From Candidatus Bandiella numerosa (GTDB lineage Bacteria; Pseudomonadota; Alphaproteobacteria; Rickettsiales; Midichloriaceae), in NCBI RefSeq assembly GCF_021811875.1, contig NZ_JAJBJD010000009.1, positions 1 through 13,063 of the forward strand: DNA of 13,063 nt. The letters are read 5' to 3'. Made by a program: the position numbers and the translations under genes. Below the pieces are notes generated by a model. The model was not told where the DNA came from and did not search any database. It saw only the letters and a list, made by a program, of their open reading frames with translations. Each line of letters starts with the position of its first letter. Position 1 is the stretch's first letter. Of the stretch, positions 1 to 8,385 are shown one piece after another.

Positions 1-46
1 TACTCTTCTCTATACGTTCTTCTGCTTCTCTTACTAAAAATGACAT
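1..46 (-). CDS. 5' end of an unrecognised gene (truncated by window edge)
   Basis: Reading leftwards from the ATG at 46, an open frame of 15 codons runs off the window: MSFLVREAEERIEKS. The start is supported by a strong purine-rich ribosome site four bases upstream, which is rare in this window. The visible part is hydrophilic and helix-prone, rich in Glu and Arg, and is too short to assign to a family. It is transcribed away from the small plus-strand gene that begins at 111. Start confidence is fairly good; function is unknown. Confidence 0.55.
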   Translation of the reverse strand, partial: MSFLVREAEERIEKS

Positions 47-50
47 TTTG

Positions 51-58
51 CCTCCTCT
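51..58 (-). promoter_or_regulatory. Strong Shine-Dalgarno site for the leftmost gene
   Basis: On the minus strand the sequence reads AGAGGAGG, then four bases (CAAA), then the ATG at 46. This is close to a perfect anti-16S match. Other starts in the window (glmU, guaB, guaA, ntrY, the deaminase) have weak or no such motif at normal spacing, so this site is what makes the short leftmost frame credible. Confidence 0.6.
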
Positions 59-110
59 TTCGTATGTACTTATCTTTTCATTCTATCATATATGTTTCTT
101 TCTGCCTATT

Positions 111-443
111 ATGCAATGGTCTTTCAAAGATAATTTATTTATAATCGTTTCTGAAAATATTATAAATTTAATTAAAATAGAAAATTATAAATTACATAAA
201 GAAAAAACTCTTCATTTCAACAATTTAGAAAATTATGATTCATGTCAATTTACTCAGGTAATCAGGAATAAAAATTTTTTTAAGTCTCTGATTAGCATCA
301 TCAATGAAATTTTTGATTTACTAAAAATTGACTGTGAGAAATTAAAAAAACCAAAAATAGATTTAAAAAATGAACTTTGCGAAGGCATCATAAATAAATA
401 TTTAAACTATTTTGAGATAATTAAAACATTAGAGAAAGATTAA
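111..443 (+). CDS. Small hypothetical protein (110 aa)
   Basis: The 110-residue product begins MQWSFKDNLF and is rich in Ile, Asn, Lys and Leu, with predicted amphipathic helices and no clear signal peptide or membrane segment. I do not recognise the family. The frame stays open leftwards to a TTG at 48, but that extension overlaps the ribosome site of the divergent gene and encodes a low-complexity hydrophobic stretch, so the ATG at 111 is preferred. No good ribosome site precedes it. Its stop overlaps the tail of the convergent DMT-transporter gene by four bases. It could be a genuine lineage-specific gene or a decaying remnant; the lack of rare or disrupted codons favours a real gene only weakly. 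Confidence 0.5.
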   Translation: MQWSFKDNLFIIVSENIINLIKIENYKLHKEKTLHFNNLENYDSCQFTQVIRNKNFFKSLISIINEIFDLLKIDCEKLKKPKIDLKNELCEGIINKYLNYFEIIKTLEKD

Positions 444-1423
444 CTCTTCCTTTTCTCCCTCTTGTTTATTTTATGCTCATGCTTCATTAAGAAAATACCA
501 GAACCAATTATCAGTATATATCCAAAATATACTGAATTATCTGGAGATTGACCAAATATTAAATACCCCAAAATACCTACAAATGTAATTTTCAAATAAT
601 GGTATGGTGCTAAAGCAGACATATTAGCCTTTTTCATTGCCTTAAAAAAGGCAATAGAATGGGTTACATAACAAATAGTAATAACAATAAAATATAATGC
701 ATAAATAGGCTTTAATTCCAGGCTATAAAATGGCATAAATTCACCCGGTATTGGAAAATTAAAACCAATATTAACATATTTTCAATTTAAAAAAGGTACA
801 GGAAATGCAAAAAATGAAGAAAATAACAAAGAATAAAACGCTTGTGTTTTATTCTTTGCAGTTTTTCCTAAAATTTTTACAGATATACTGTTGGCTGTCC
901 AGCTAAGTATTGCTAAAAAAGTAAATGTGTAATATTTATTATAATCCATAACCGACACCTTACTAATATCAATAAACGGAAAAGATAGATTGATTAAACC
1001 AGGGTAAATAACTGCCAGCGCTCCTAAAAAACTAGCAAAAATTGCAATAAATTTTGAAAAAGAAAATTTTTCCCTAAAAGACAATATGGCGATAATTGCC
1101 CATAACACCTGTTCTAAATATGACAAAGCCGTAGCGTTAACAACCTTAACATACTGCAAAGAATACATAAAAAACAATGATCCAGCTGCACTAAAAAACC
1201 CTCTCAATATATGCAATTTTAGTTGTGGAGTTTTTAATATTTGCATTCCTTCATTAAACACCCAAGGTAATATAATGATTAAACAGCAAAATTTATAAAA
1301 GAACACCACTTGGCTTGAATTTAAGTCAATTGAAAGCTTTTTCATCAATATATAAATCAATGATAATGCAAAAGAATTCAATATCATGTATCCAATTCCT
1401 CTAAGTCTGTTGTTTTTATTCAT
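440..1423 (-). pseudogene. DMT/EamA-family transporter interrupted by an in-frame TGA
   Basis: An inner-membrane carrier of the drug/metabolite transporter superfamily, normally about 300 residues with ten membrane helices in two EamA repeats. The first 213 codons (ATG at 1423) encode about seven helices, including the typical LRGFFSAAGSLFFMYSLQY and LSYLEQVLWAIIAILSFREK segments. A TGA at 784-782 follows FPVPFLN. The same frame then continues without a shift through 15 codons into a 98-codon segment (ATG at 736) with the usual C-terminal repeat: helix 8, the ALAPYHYLKI motif, the ILGYLIFGQSPD motif and a final helix with a basic tail. In the family a Trp often sits just where the TGA falls, so a TGG-to-TGA change explains it. 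The start overlaps the end of ntrY by eight bases, so it is the last gene of a secD-ntrY operon. Substrate unknown. Alternatives are readthrough, reinitiation at 736, or a sequencing error. Confidence 0.8.
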
Positions 1424-3389
1424 TTTTATTACTGATCTTTAAATTAAATGACACTTTAACCCCATTTTTGATATTGGATATATGAAGCTGACTATTGTGA
1501 TCTTCAAGTATTCTTTTGACAATTGACAATCCCAAACCCATACCCGATGCTTTGGTTGTGATATATGGCTCTGCTATCCTATAAATTAAACCTTGTTCTA
1601 TCCCTTTTCCATTATCCTTAACCGATATTTCTAAAACATTGCCCTTAATCTGTTTTAGGAAGAATTTTATTTCACCTAATTCTTCATTATTTACATACTT
1701 GGAAAGTATAGATTCAGCAGCATTTTTTGCAATGTTCGTCAATACTTGCGTAATTTGTGTTTTGTCACATTTAACATACTGATTTTCCACTTCATAATCA
1801 AATGAATATTTAATTTTTCGAAAAACATTCTGTTGATTAAAAATTACTTCATTAATTATCTGTTTAATATTATGAGAGTTTAATTTAGGTTTAGGTATTC
1901 TTGCAAACTGTATAAATTCACTCACTATTGAATGAATGTCATTAACATTTCTAATGATCGCATCAACGTATTTATTATAATTATCTACATCATTCTTATC
2001 GATTTTTTGAGAAAATTTACTTTTTAATCTTTCTGCAGAAAGCTGAATTGGGGTAAGTGGATTTTTGATTTCATGTGCAATTCTTCTGGCCACATCTGAC
2101 CAAGCAGCTTCTCTTTGAGCCACAACCAATTGCGTTATATCTTCAAAACTAATAACTATATTACTAATCTTACTATCAATTATTACCGCTCCAATTTTAA
2201 TAAATAAATGTATAGCTCTTCCCTTCCTCTTGATAATTATATTTTCATTAAATACATTGCCAGGTTCATTCTGTATGAGATAAATTAAATCGGCAATTTC
2301 CGGAATTACCTTAAATATCTTCATATTGCTATCAAAATTTTCTAGACCTAATAATTTTTTAGCTGAATAATTATATAATGATATACGCCCATCTTTATCA
2401 ATTGCAATAACACCAGATGAAATTTCCTTTAAAACTGTCTCTATAAATTTTATTCTTTCATCAATACTCTTATAAGCAATTTTTAATTCATTGTGTTGCT
2501 TTTCTATAGTGCTTGTCATCTTATTAAACGCTTTGCCCAGTTGAGAAACTTCATCACTTGATTGAATCTCAGGAACTCTAATAGAATAGTCACCCTTTTT
2601 AATTTTAGCCGTTGCATCTAAAAGCCTATTTAACGGATTGGCTATAATATTTGCTAACTTCACTGAAATAACGAATGAAAAAAAACACATTAAAGATGAT
2701 AGAATTATAAAAGTAACTTGCAGACTCCTTTTAGTAAATTTTAAATCTGCTAATAAATAGTAATATTTATCTTTTGAATCTTGAGTCTTTCTCAAATAAT
2801 TTATGATTTCTTTATCCATATATTTTCCAATCATTAGATATACATCTCTAAAAAATACATCCCCTAATTTTATGTCTATATCTAATTTTGTAATTGCTCT
2901 AATATTGTCTCCCCCTTGATTCTCTAGTAGGACTATCTTTTTCTCATCCACCATTTTATAAATCTGGGGAGAAATCTTTTGAAAAATAAACGAAAAACTA
3001 AGTGAATTTTTGGCTATAACAGCATCTTTTGTGAAAATTATTGCCTCTGAAATTCCTCTGCTTTTTACTTGTTCATCAAGTATAAAATTTAACTCACCAC
3101 TTTCATCTACGATTTTAATTTGTTTTTCAACAGCTTTTTCAATTTGAAGAAGTTCAAATTTAATCTTTTCGTTATTTTCTTTTAAATATAATTTAGCTAC
3201 ATTTACAGTATCAGAAACAGCCTTACTTACTTGATCATTAAATAATGATTCTATGCCAATATAGTAGTATATAGATGCTAAAAAGCCGATTAAAAATATA
3301 GGAGAAATTGTTGCGATTCCAGCAATTAAAATAATAAATTTTTTTCTTAGTGAGAGGTCTAAAAACTTACTTTTAAAATTTCTTATCAC
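1416..3389 (-). CDS. ntrY: NtrY-type membrane sensor histidine kinase
   Basis: Inner-membrane sensor kinase that autophosphorylates on His and passes phosphate to a response regulator, classically NtrX. The regulator is not in this window. Visible layout of 657 residues: membrane helix about 17-44; extracytoplasmic sensor region 46-219; second helix about 222-248; HAMP linker 249-305; PAS-like domain 312-420; HisKA with phosphoacceptor His439 in RRIAHEIKNPLTPIQLSAE; then the ATPase domain with N-box NIAKNAAES (552-560), G1 DNGKGI (592-597) and G2 GMGLGLSIVKR (615-625). All catalytic motifs look intact. The AHEIKNPLTPIQLSAERL sequence is typical of NtrY rather than NtrB. The start is a GTG nine bases after the secD stop with no ribosome site, suggesting translational coupling. 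The 3' end overlaps the transporter start by eight bases. The signal sensed cannot be read from the sequence. Confidence 0.9.
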   Translation of the reverse strand: MIRNFKSKFLDLSLRKKFIILIAGIATISPIFLIGFLASIYYYIGIESLFNDQVSKAVSDTVNVAKLYLKENNEKIKFELLQIEKAVEKQIKIVDESGELNFILDEQVKSRGISEAIIFTKDAVIAKNSLSFSFIFQKISPQIYKMVDEKKIVLLENQGGDNIRAITKLDIDIKLGDVFFRDVYLMIGKYMDKEIINYLRKTQDSKDKYYYLLADLKFTKRSLQVTFIILSSLMCFFSFVISVKLANIIANPLNRLLDATAKIKKGDYSIRVPEIQSSDEVSQLGKAFNKMTSTIEKQHNELKIAYKSIDERIKFIETVLKEISSGVIAIDKDGRISLYNYSAKKLLGLENFDSNMKIFKVIPEIADLIYLIQNEPGNVFNENIIIKRKGRAIHLFIKIGAVIIDSKISNIVISFEDITQLVVAQREAAWSDVARRIAHEIKNPLTPIQLSAERLKSKFSQKIDKNDVDNYNKYVDAIIRNVNDIHSIVSEFIQFARIPKPKLNSHNIKQIINEVIFNQQNVFRKIKYSFDYEVENQYVKCDKTQITQVLTNIAKNAAESILSKYVNNEELGEIKFFLKQIKGNVLEISVKDNGKGIEQGLIYRIAEPYITTKASGMGLGLSIVKRILEDHNSQLHISNIKNGVKVSFNLKISNKNE

Positions 3390-3398
3390 TTACATTAA

Positions 3399-4961
3399 TT
3401 ACAAATTAATAATTTTTGGTTTTTTTTTTGCCCTATACCATAATGTTATTATGGCTTTTGTGATTGAAATAGAGGTGAACATTGAGCATAAAATCCCTAC
3501 AATCAATGTTATTGCAAATCCTTTAGTGGGTCCAGTTCCAAATATATAAAGAACAATCGCAACAAGAATGGTTGTAGTATTTGAATCAAAAATTGTAATA
3601 AATGCATATTTATATCCATTATGCAATGCATTGAGTGGCGCCATACCCTTTTTTAATTCTTCCTTTACCCTTTCAAAAATCAATACATTTGCATCCACAG
3701 CCATACCAAGGGTTAAAACTATACCAGCAATTCCAGGTAAAGTTAAGGTCGCGCCAAAAATTGAAAGCACACTAATCATCATTATAAAATTTATAACCAA
3801 TGCAACGCTTGCTATGAGTCCAAAAAACCTGTAATAACCTAACATTATAGCAAAAACCAGAAGTGATGCAATTATACAAGCTTTTATACCAGCTTTAATA
3901 GATTCCATTCCAAGTGTAGGACCAACTAATCTTTCTTCTATAATTTTTAGAGGTACCGGCAAAGCACCAGCCCTAAGCAACAATGCTATGTCAGTTGCCA
4001 TCTCAGGAGTCATATTACCCGATATAATTCCTTCACCTCCTAATATAGGTTCGTTAATAACCGGATGACTAATAATTTTATCATCAAAAACAATTGCTAA
4101 CATTTCACCATTATTTTTTGTGGTTATGTCTGCAAATATTTCTCTACCCAAATTACCAAAACGAAACCTAATCACTGACTCACCTAATTTGCCATAATCC
4201 ACACTTGCAAACTCCAACATGTCACCAGTCATAACTGGCCTATTTTCAACTATAAGAGCACCTTTACCATTTTCTAAAGGAAGCACCTTTGAATTAATTA
4301 ATAGTGCAATTTTTTCAGACTCAGTTAAATTCTCTGTGAATTTATTTTTAACCATGTGAAAAGTAAGCCTTGCAGTTTTTCCAATGATTTTTTTTATCTC
4401 CTTAGGATCACTAAGCCCAGGCACCTGAAGTAATATCATGTCTTTCCCAAAAGTTTGAATTTCAACTTCCTTAGTGCCTACGGAATCAACTCTCTTGCGG
4501 ATAATTTCAATACTCTGATTTAAAACGTCTGATGTTAATCTTTGAATATATTCGCTGTCAAACTTCATAACAAAATCATCCCCAGATTCATCCAAAACAA
4601 AATCCTTATTTTTTAACAGATTTTTTACTTCCCTTAATGCATCTTTATTCTTAATAGTATTAATTGAAAATTTTAAATAATTTTCTTTAAGATCCCAATT
4701 GTCAAAATCAATGTTACTACTTTTCAATTTGTTTTTAAATTGTTCTGCATTTAAAAAAAATTTTTCCTTTATATAATCATCTAAATTAGCCTGTATCATT
4801 AGTGAAACGCCACCTCTTAAATCAAGTCCAAAATTTATCTTCTGATTTATTAAAAACTTAGCTTCCTTTGTATTATAAAAGAATGTAGGAATAGAAAAAT
4901 AAATTGAAAGTAATACAACGATGATTATACTCGCTAATTTCCACTTCGAAAACTTCAACAT
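3399..4961 (-). CDS. secD: Protein translocase subunit SecD
   Basis: SecD works with SecF and YajC on SecYEG, using the proton gradient to pull exported proteins out on the periplasmic side. The 520-residue product has an N-terminal membrane helix (about 9-28), the family signature NFGLDLRGGVSL (43-54), and a large periplasmic region with EIIRKRVDSVGTKEVEIQ (152-169). The RAGALPVPLKIIEERLVGPTLG segment (330-351) leads into the membrane domain. Five C-terminal helices follow, including GIVLTLGMAVDANVLIFERV (413-432), which carries the conserved Asp and Arg of the proton relay. Length is normal for alphaproteobacteria. secF and yajC are not adjacent; ntrY follows nine bases downstream instead. 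It is divergent from glmU across 53 bases. Confidence 0.95.
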   Translation of the reverse strand: MLKFSKWKLASIIIVVLLSIYFSIPTFFYNTKEAKFLINQKINFGLDLRGGVSLMIQANLDDYIKEKFFLNAEQFKNKLKSSNIDFDNWDLKENYLKFSINTIKNKDALREVKNLLKNKDFVLDESGDDFVMKFDSEYIQRLTSDVLNQSIEIIRKRVDSVGTKEVEIQTFGKDMILLQVPGLSDPKEIKKIIGKTARLTFHMVKNKFTENLTESEKIALLINSKVLPLENGKGALIVENRPVMTGDMLEFASVDYGKLGESVIRFRFGNLGREIFADITTKNNGEMLAIVFDDKIISHPVINEPILGGEGIISGNMTPEMATDIALLLRAGALPVPLKIIEERLVGPTLGMESIKAGIKACIIASLLVFAIMLGYYRFFGLIASVALVINFIMMISVLSIFGATLTLPGIAGIVLTLGMAVDANVLIFERVKEELKKGMAPLNALHNGYKYAFITIFDSNTTTILVAIVLYIFGTGPTKGFAITLIVGILCSMFTSISITKAIITLWYRAKKKPKIINL

Positions 4962-4968
4962 TAAGTTT

Positions 4969-4974
4969 ATTATA
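4969..4974 (-). promoter_or_regulatory. Possible -10 box for secD
   Basis: The minus strand reads TATAAT here, a perfect -10 consensus, with only seven bases to the secD ATG at 4961. No convincing -35 box is seen at 16-18 bases. If used, the transcript would start almost at the ATG and be nearly leaderless. In DNA this AT-rich such matches arise often by chance, so this is a weak call. Confidence 0.25.
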
Positions 4975-5014
4975 TAAAATAATTAATCAAATAAATAAGG
5001 AATATTTTCTAATT

Positions 5015-6355
5015 ATGCAAGAAAAATTTGAACCAACAATTATTATATTATCTGCAGGAAACGGAGAAAGAATGCAATCCTCCATTCCCAAGGTATTACA
5101 TAAAATCAGCTCACAATTAATAATTGAATATGTTATAAAGCTAAGTATATCATTAAATAGCGGTTCAAATCATACTCATATTGTTGTTAATCGGGAGTTA
5201 CAAAATCATGCAACCTTTCAAGAGCTACATGATAAGTACAAATTACATGAAATAGTTCAAAGTGAAAGGCTTGGAACAGGAGATGCAGTCAAGACAGCAT
5301 GCGATAATATTGAATCTCTAAACGATTTAGTGCTTATTTTATATGGTGACACTCCCTTTGTTACAAAAGAAACTATATTTAGTATGCATAATAAAATTAA
5401 AGGTGGTGCTGATTTATGCATAATTGGCTTTAACTCCAGAAATCCTGAAGGTTATGGCAGAATCATATCCGATAATCATAATAAAATATCAGAAATTATC
5501 GAGGAAAAAGAAGCCACTGCTATGCAAAAAGAAATTAAATTATGTAATTCAGGTATTATTTTGGTGAAAAAAGAAGCTCTATGTGATTTTTTACATATAA
5601 CTGGTGAAAATAAATATAGCCTGCATCATGAATTTTATCTAACAGATATAGTAAAATATTTAAACCAAAAGCAAAAAAATTGTAGCTATGTTATTGCAAA
5701 AGCTGATGAAGTAATTGGAATCAACAATAGGAATCAGTTGGTATATGCCGAAAAATATAATCAATCCCTAATTGTAAATAGATTGCTAAATAATGGAGTG
5801 ACGGTAATAAATTCTGAAACTAGCTACTTTGCAAATAATATTGATATCCAAAATGACGTAACGATATATCCGAATGTATTCATAGGAAGCAATATATACA
5901 TCGAAAGCAATTCTATTATACATTCTTTCTCACACATTGAAGGAGCTACTATTGAAAATGGTTCTATTATAGGGCCTTTTGCCAGAATCAGACCAAAAAC
6001 TAAGATAGGAAAAAATTCAAAAATTGGCAATTTTGTTGAAGTAAAAAATTCCGACTTAATGAAAAATGTGAAAGCTGGTCATTTATCATATATTGGAGAT
6101 GCGACAATTTCAAATAATGTTAACATTGGTGCAGGAACAGTATTTTGCAATTATGATGGCAAAAATAAACACCATACCTTTGTTGGAGAAAAAGTATTTA
6201 TTGGTTCAAATTCATCAATTATCTCACCAGTAAAAATTAACTCAAAAGCAATGATTGCAGCCGGTAGTGTAATAACAAAAGATGTTGAAGAAAATGCTTT
6301 GGCAATAGCTAGATCAAAACAGATAAACCTAAAAAATAAATCAAAAATCTCTTAG
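5015..6355 (+). CDS. glmU: Bifunctional GlcN-1-P acetyltransferase / GlcNAc-1-P uridylyltransferase
   Basis: GlmU makes UDP-GlcNAc in the cytoplasm, the precursor of peptidoglycan and lipid A. The N-terminal uridylyltransferase domain (about 7-230) shows LSAGNGERMQSSIPKVLHKI (12-31), a variant of the usual LAAGxGTRM loop, then the UTP-binding QSERLGTGDAV (82-92), the metal-binding LYGDTP (109-114), and EGYGRI (145-150). The C-terminal left-handed beta-helix (about 265-425) has hexapeptide repeats, GPFARIRP (320-327), the acetyltransfer His356 in KAGHLSYIGD, and NIGAGTVFCNYDG (370-382). Both activities look intact and the 446-residue length is near normal. A purine-rich AAGGA lies 13 bases before the ATG, too far to be optimal. 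The last 15 bases overlap the convergent sulfatase-family gene. Confidence 0.95.
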   Translation: MQEKFEPTIIILSAGNGERMQSSIPKVLHKISSQLIIEYVIKLSISLNSGSNHTHIVVNRELQNHATFQELHDKYKLHEIVQSERLGTGDAVKTACDNIESLNDLVLILYGDTPFVTKETIFSMHNKIKGGADLCIIGFNSRNPEGYGRIISDNHNKISEIIEEKEATAMQKEIKLCNSGIILVKKEALCDFLHITGENKYSLHHEFYLTDIVKYLNQKQKNCSYVIAKADEVIGINNRNQLVYAEKYNQSLIVNRLLNNGVTVINSETSYFANNIDIQNDVTIYPNVFIGSNIYIESNSIIHSFSHIEGATIENGSIIGPFARIRPKTKIGKNSKIGNFVEVKNSDLMKNVKAGHLSYIGDATISNNVNIGAGTVFCNYDGKNKHHTFVGEKVFIGSNSSIISPVKINSKAMIAAGSVITKDVEENALAIARSKQINLKNKSKIS

Positions 6356-8254
6356 ATAATTATTATCTAGTAAATAGCTTGTTGATTGATAAAATGTCAC
6401 CGTGTCAAAAAGATGCTTCTCATCATATTCAATCAATTTTTGCTCTAAATTCTTATCAACTGAATAACCCCAATGCATCTTCTTTGGTCCAAGTATTGTG
6501 AATTTATCATTAGAATATAACCCTACCTTTTGGTAAGTGCTAACAAAAGCTCTATTAGCAGGTGAGTTAATAATATCCTGTCCTAAAAATTTGCTGCTAT
6601 ATGGTTTACCTAATATCCCAAGCAAGGTTGGAGCAATATCAATTTGACTAGATAAATTATTTACAATTGCTGGCTTCAAAATCTTTGGAGCGTACATAAT
6701 CAAAGGTATATGATACTTATTTAGAGGTATGTGTGTTTTCCCTGCACTTCCAGCACAATGGTCTGCCACAATTACAAAAATAGTATTGTCAAACCATGAT
6801 TTTTTCTTAGCATCTTCTATAAGCTGTTTAATTGCAAAATCTGTATATTTTACTGCCCCCTCTCTTCCTGAACCAGATGGAATATCAATTTTACCTTCAG
6901 GATAAGTATATGGTTTATGATTTGAGGTCGTTAGTATCAATGAGAAGAAAGGGATATTGCTAGCATATGATTTATCCGCTTCACTAATGAATTTATCAAA
7001 TAAATCCCCATCGCTCACTCCCCAAATATTTGAAAAATTTATCTCTTGTTTATCAAAATTAGCTCTATCAACAATTTCAAAATTGTTATTAGCAAAGAAA
7101 TAGTTCATATTGTCAAAATAACCGTATCCACCATATATAAATTTATTTTCATAACCAAGATTTTTAAAAACCGAGCCAATACTAAAAAGACTCTCGTTAT
7201 TTGGCCTTCTCAAAATTGAGTTACCAGGCAATGGTGGTAGAGATAAACTAATTGCCTCAAGCCCCCTTACTGTTCTCGTACCAGTTGCATAAAAATTATC
7301 AAAAAATAGACTTTTTGAAATTAGCTCATCCATAAAGGGAGTAATATTTTGCTTATTACCAAAATATTCAAAAAATTCTGCACTTAGGCTTTCAACAACA
7401 ATTAAAGCTATATTGTATTTTTTACCTTTAGAGTTAATTGGAGTTATTTTTCTTGATATATCAGTTAGCGTATCAGAAATATACTCACTATTATTTGTTG
7501 ATATTTTTTCTCTGAGATTCTTTAAAACTTTACCCTCATCACAATTAATATAAAAAGCTTTATAGCTCAATGTATTATTATTGAACGCACTAAAAAGACT
7601 ATCTAATCCATTATAAGATAGATTCATGGCGTAATTATTGATATCAAATTCCTTGTTAATTAAATTTTTCGGATTAAAGCTATAACTAAGACCCAAAAAA
7701 ATTATTAATAAAAGCGACCCCTTCAATATAAAAAATTTACCAAATTTCTTATATTCAATTTTTTTCAATATCCGTTCTATTAGAAAATAAAAAACTGGCA
7801 CCAATAGCGCTATGACAATAAGAATTTTCACAAGTGGATAAGATTCATATATATTGCCCGTCACCTCCCTACGATATACTAAATAGTCAACAGCAATAAA
7901 ATTATACCTAATTCCAAATTCATCCCAAAAACACCATTCAGCAACTAAATTAAACAAAAGTACATAGATATACATAAAAATAAATATAACACCTAAACAT
8001 TTTGTTAATTTATAATTAATTACTACTTTTGGTAATGCCAGATATAAAAGTGATATAGGAGTTAAAATATAAAATAGGACAGATAAATCACTAATCTCAC
8101 CTAAAAATATTATTTTTATGACATCAAATATATTTCCATCTATTTGATTTAAAAACACACTTTGAGCTATAAGGGCTGCTCTTGTTAAAAACATTATAAT
8201 GCAATACGCAATAGACAAGCGTAAAATTGACGCCAAATATCTTGAATCCTTCAT
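6341..8254 (-). CDS. LTA-synthase-like membrane sulfatase/phosphotransferase family protein
   Basis: A 637-residue inner-membrane protein of the alkaline-phosphatase-like superfamily (sulfatase fold). Five N-terminal helices are visible (about 13-35, 55-75, 83-105, 141-160, 174-192), then a linker and a periplasmic catalytic domain from about 279. Likely active-site residues are Glu288 in ALIVVESLSAEF, a Thr nucleophile in GTRTVRGLEA (probably Thr328), Asp415/Asp417 in WGVSDGDLF, His446 in TSNHKPY, and Asp498-His499 in IVADHCAG. This layout matches LtaS, OpgB and related lipid-headgroup transferases that move phosphoglycerol or phosphoethanolamine onto a glycan or lipid. No Gram-positive-type lipoteichoic acid is expected here, so the acceptor is unknown (lipid A, a glucan or another envelope glycan). 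The start lies 131 bases after the DUF2610-like gene on the same strand. The 3' end overlaps glmU tail-to-tail by 15 bases. Confidence 0.85.
   Translation of the reverse strand: MKDSRYLASILRLSIAYCIIMFLTRAALIAQSVFLNQIDGNIFDVIKIIFLGEISDLSVLFYILTPISLLYLALPKVVINYKLTKCLGVIFIFMYIYVLLFNLVAEWCFWDEFGIRYNFIAVDYLVYRREVTGNIYESYPLVKILIVIALLVPVFYFLIERILKKIEYKKFGKFFILKGSLLLIIFLGLSYSFNPKNLINKEFDINNYAMNLSYNGLDSLFSAFNNNTLSYKAFYINCDEGKVLKNLREKISTNNSEYISDTLTDISRKITPINSKGKKYNIALIVVESLSAEFFEYFGNKQNITPFMDELISKSLFFDNFYATGTRTVRGLEAISLSLPPLPGNSILRRPNNESLFSIGSVFKNLGYENKFIYGGYGYFDNMNYFFANNNFEIVDRANFDKQEINFSNIWGVSDGDLFDKFISEADKSYASNIPFFSLILTTSNHKPYTYPEGKIDIPSGSGREGAVKYTDFAIKQLIEDAKKKSWFDNTIFVIVADHCAGSAGKTHIPLNKYHIPLIMYAPKILKPAIVNNLSSQIDIAPTLLGILGKPYSSKFLGQDIINSPANRAFVSTYQKVGLYSNDKFTILGPKKMHWGYSVDKNLEQKLIEYDEKHLFDTVTFYQSTSYLLDNNYLRDF
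6353..6369. repeat. Perfect 8-bp inverted repeat at the glmU/sulfatase junction
   Basis: TAGATAAT and ATTATCTA flank a single T, placed across the glmU stop codon and inside the last codons of the convergent gene. As RNA it could fold into a small AU-only hairpin with a five-base loop. On the minus strand a T-rich stretch follows, so a weak terminator is possible, but the stem has a single GC pair and it may be coincidental. Confidence 0.35.
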
Positions 8255-8259
8255 TCTGT

Positions 8260-8265
8260 ATTATA
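8260..8265 (-). promoter_or_regulatory. Possible -10 box upstream of the sulfatase-family gene
   Basis: The minus strand reads TATAAT five bases before the ATG at 8254; TTTGTA/TTGTAG-like sequences lie further up but at non-ideal spacing. A gap of 131 bases separates this gene from the next gene upstream, so its own promoter is plausible. Apart from this box and a short ctacaa triplication near 8271-8289, I see nothing in that gap. Weak call in AT-rich DNA. Confidence 0.25.
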
Positions 8266-8385
8266 GATAACTACAAGGGCTACAAACTACAACAAATATT
8301 TTATTTTTCAAGCTAATATATTTTTATGGCTCAACCAATCAGAAATCACTTTTTTTCAACCTTGTCTGTCGAAATTGCTTGTTCT

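Noticed and set aside
48..110. TTG-initiated upstream extension of the small plus-strand gene
   Set aside because: It overlaps the ribosome site of the divergent gene and adds a low-complexity hydrophobic stretch; the ATG at 111 is more economical.
782..784. Genome-wide recoding of TGA as Trp
   Set aside because: Intact genes use TGG for Trp, and guaB and the sulfatase-family gene end in TGA at the expected lengths, so the standard code applies.
6353..6369. Strong bidirectional terminator between glmU and the sulfatase-family gene
   Set aside because: The inverted repeat is almost only A/T with a one-base centre, so the hairpin would be weak; kept only as a repeat.
8271..8289. Short ctacaa repeats, echoed at the guaB 3' end (about 11311-11326)
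   Set aside because: Only short, low-complexity matches with no regular spacing; no evidence of a repeat family or CRISPR.
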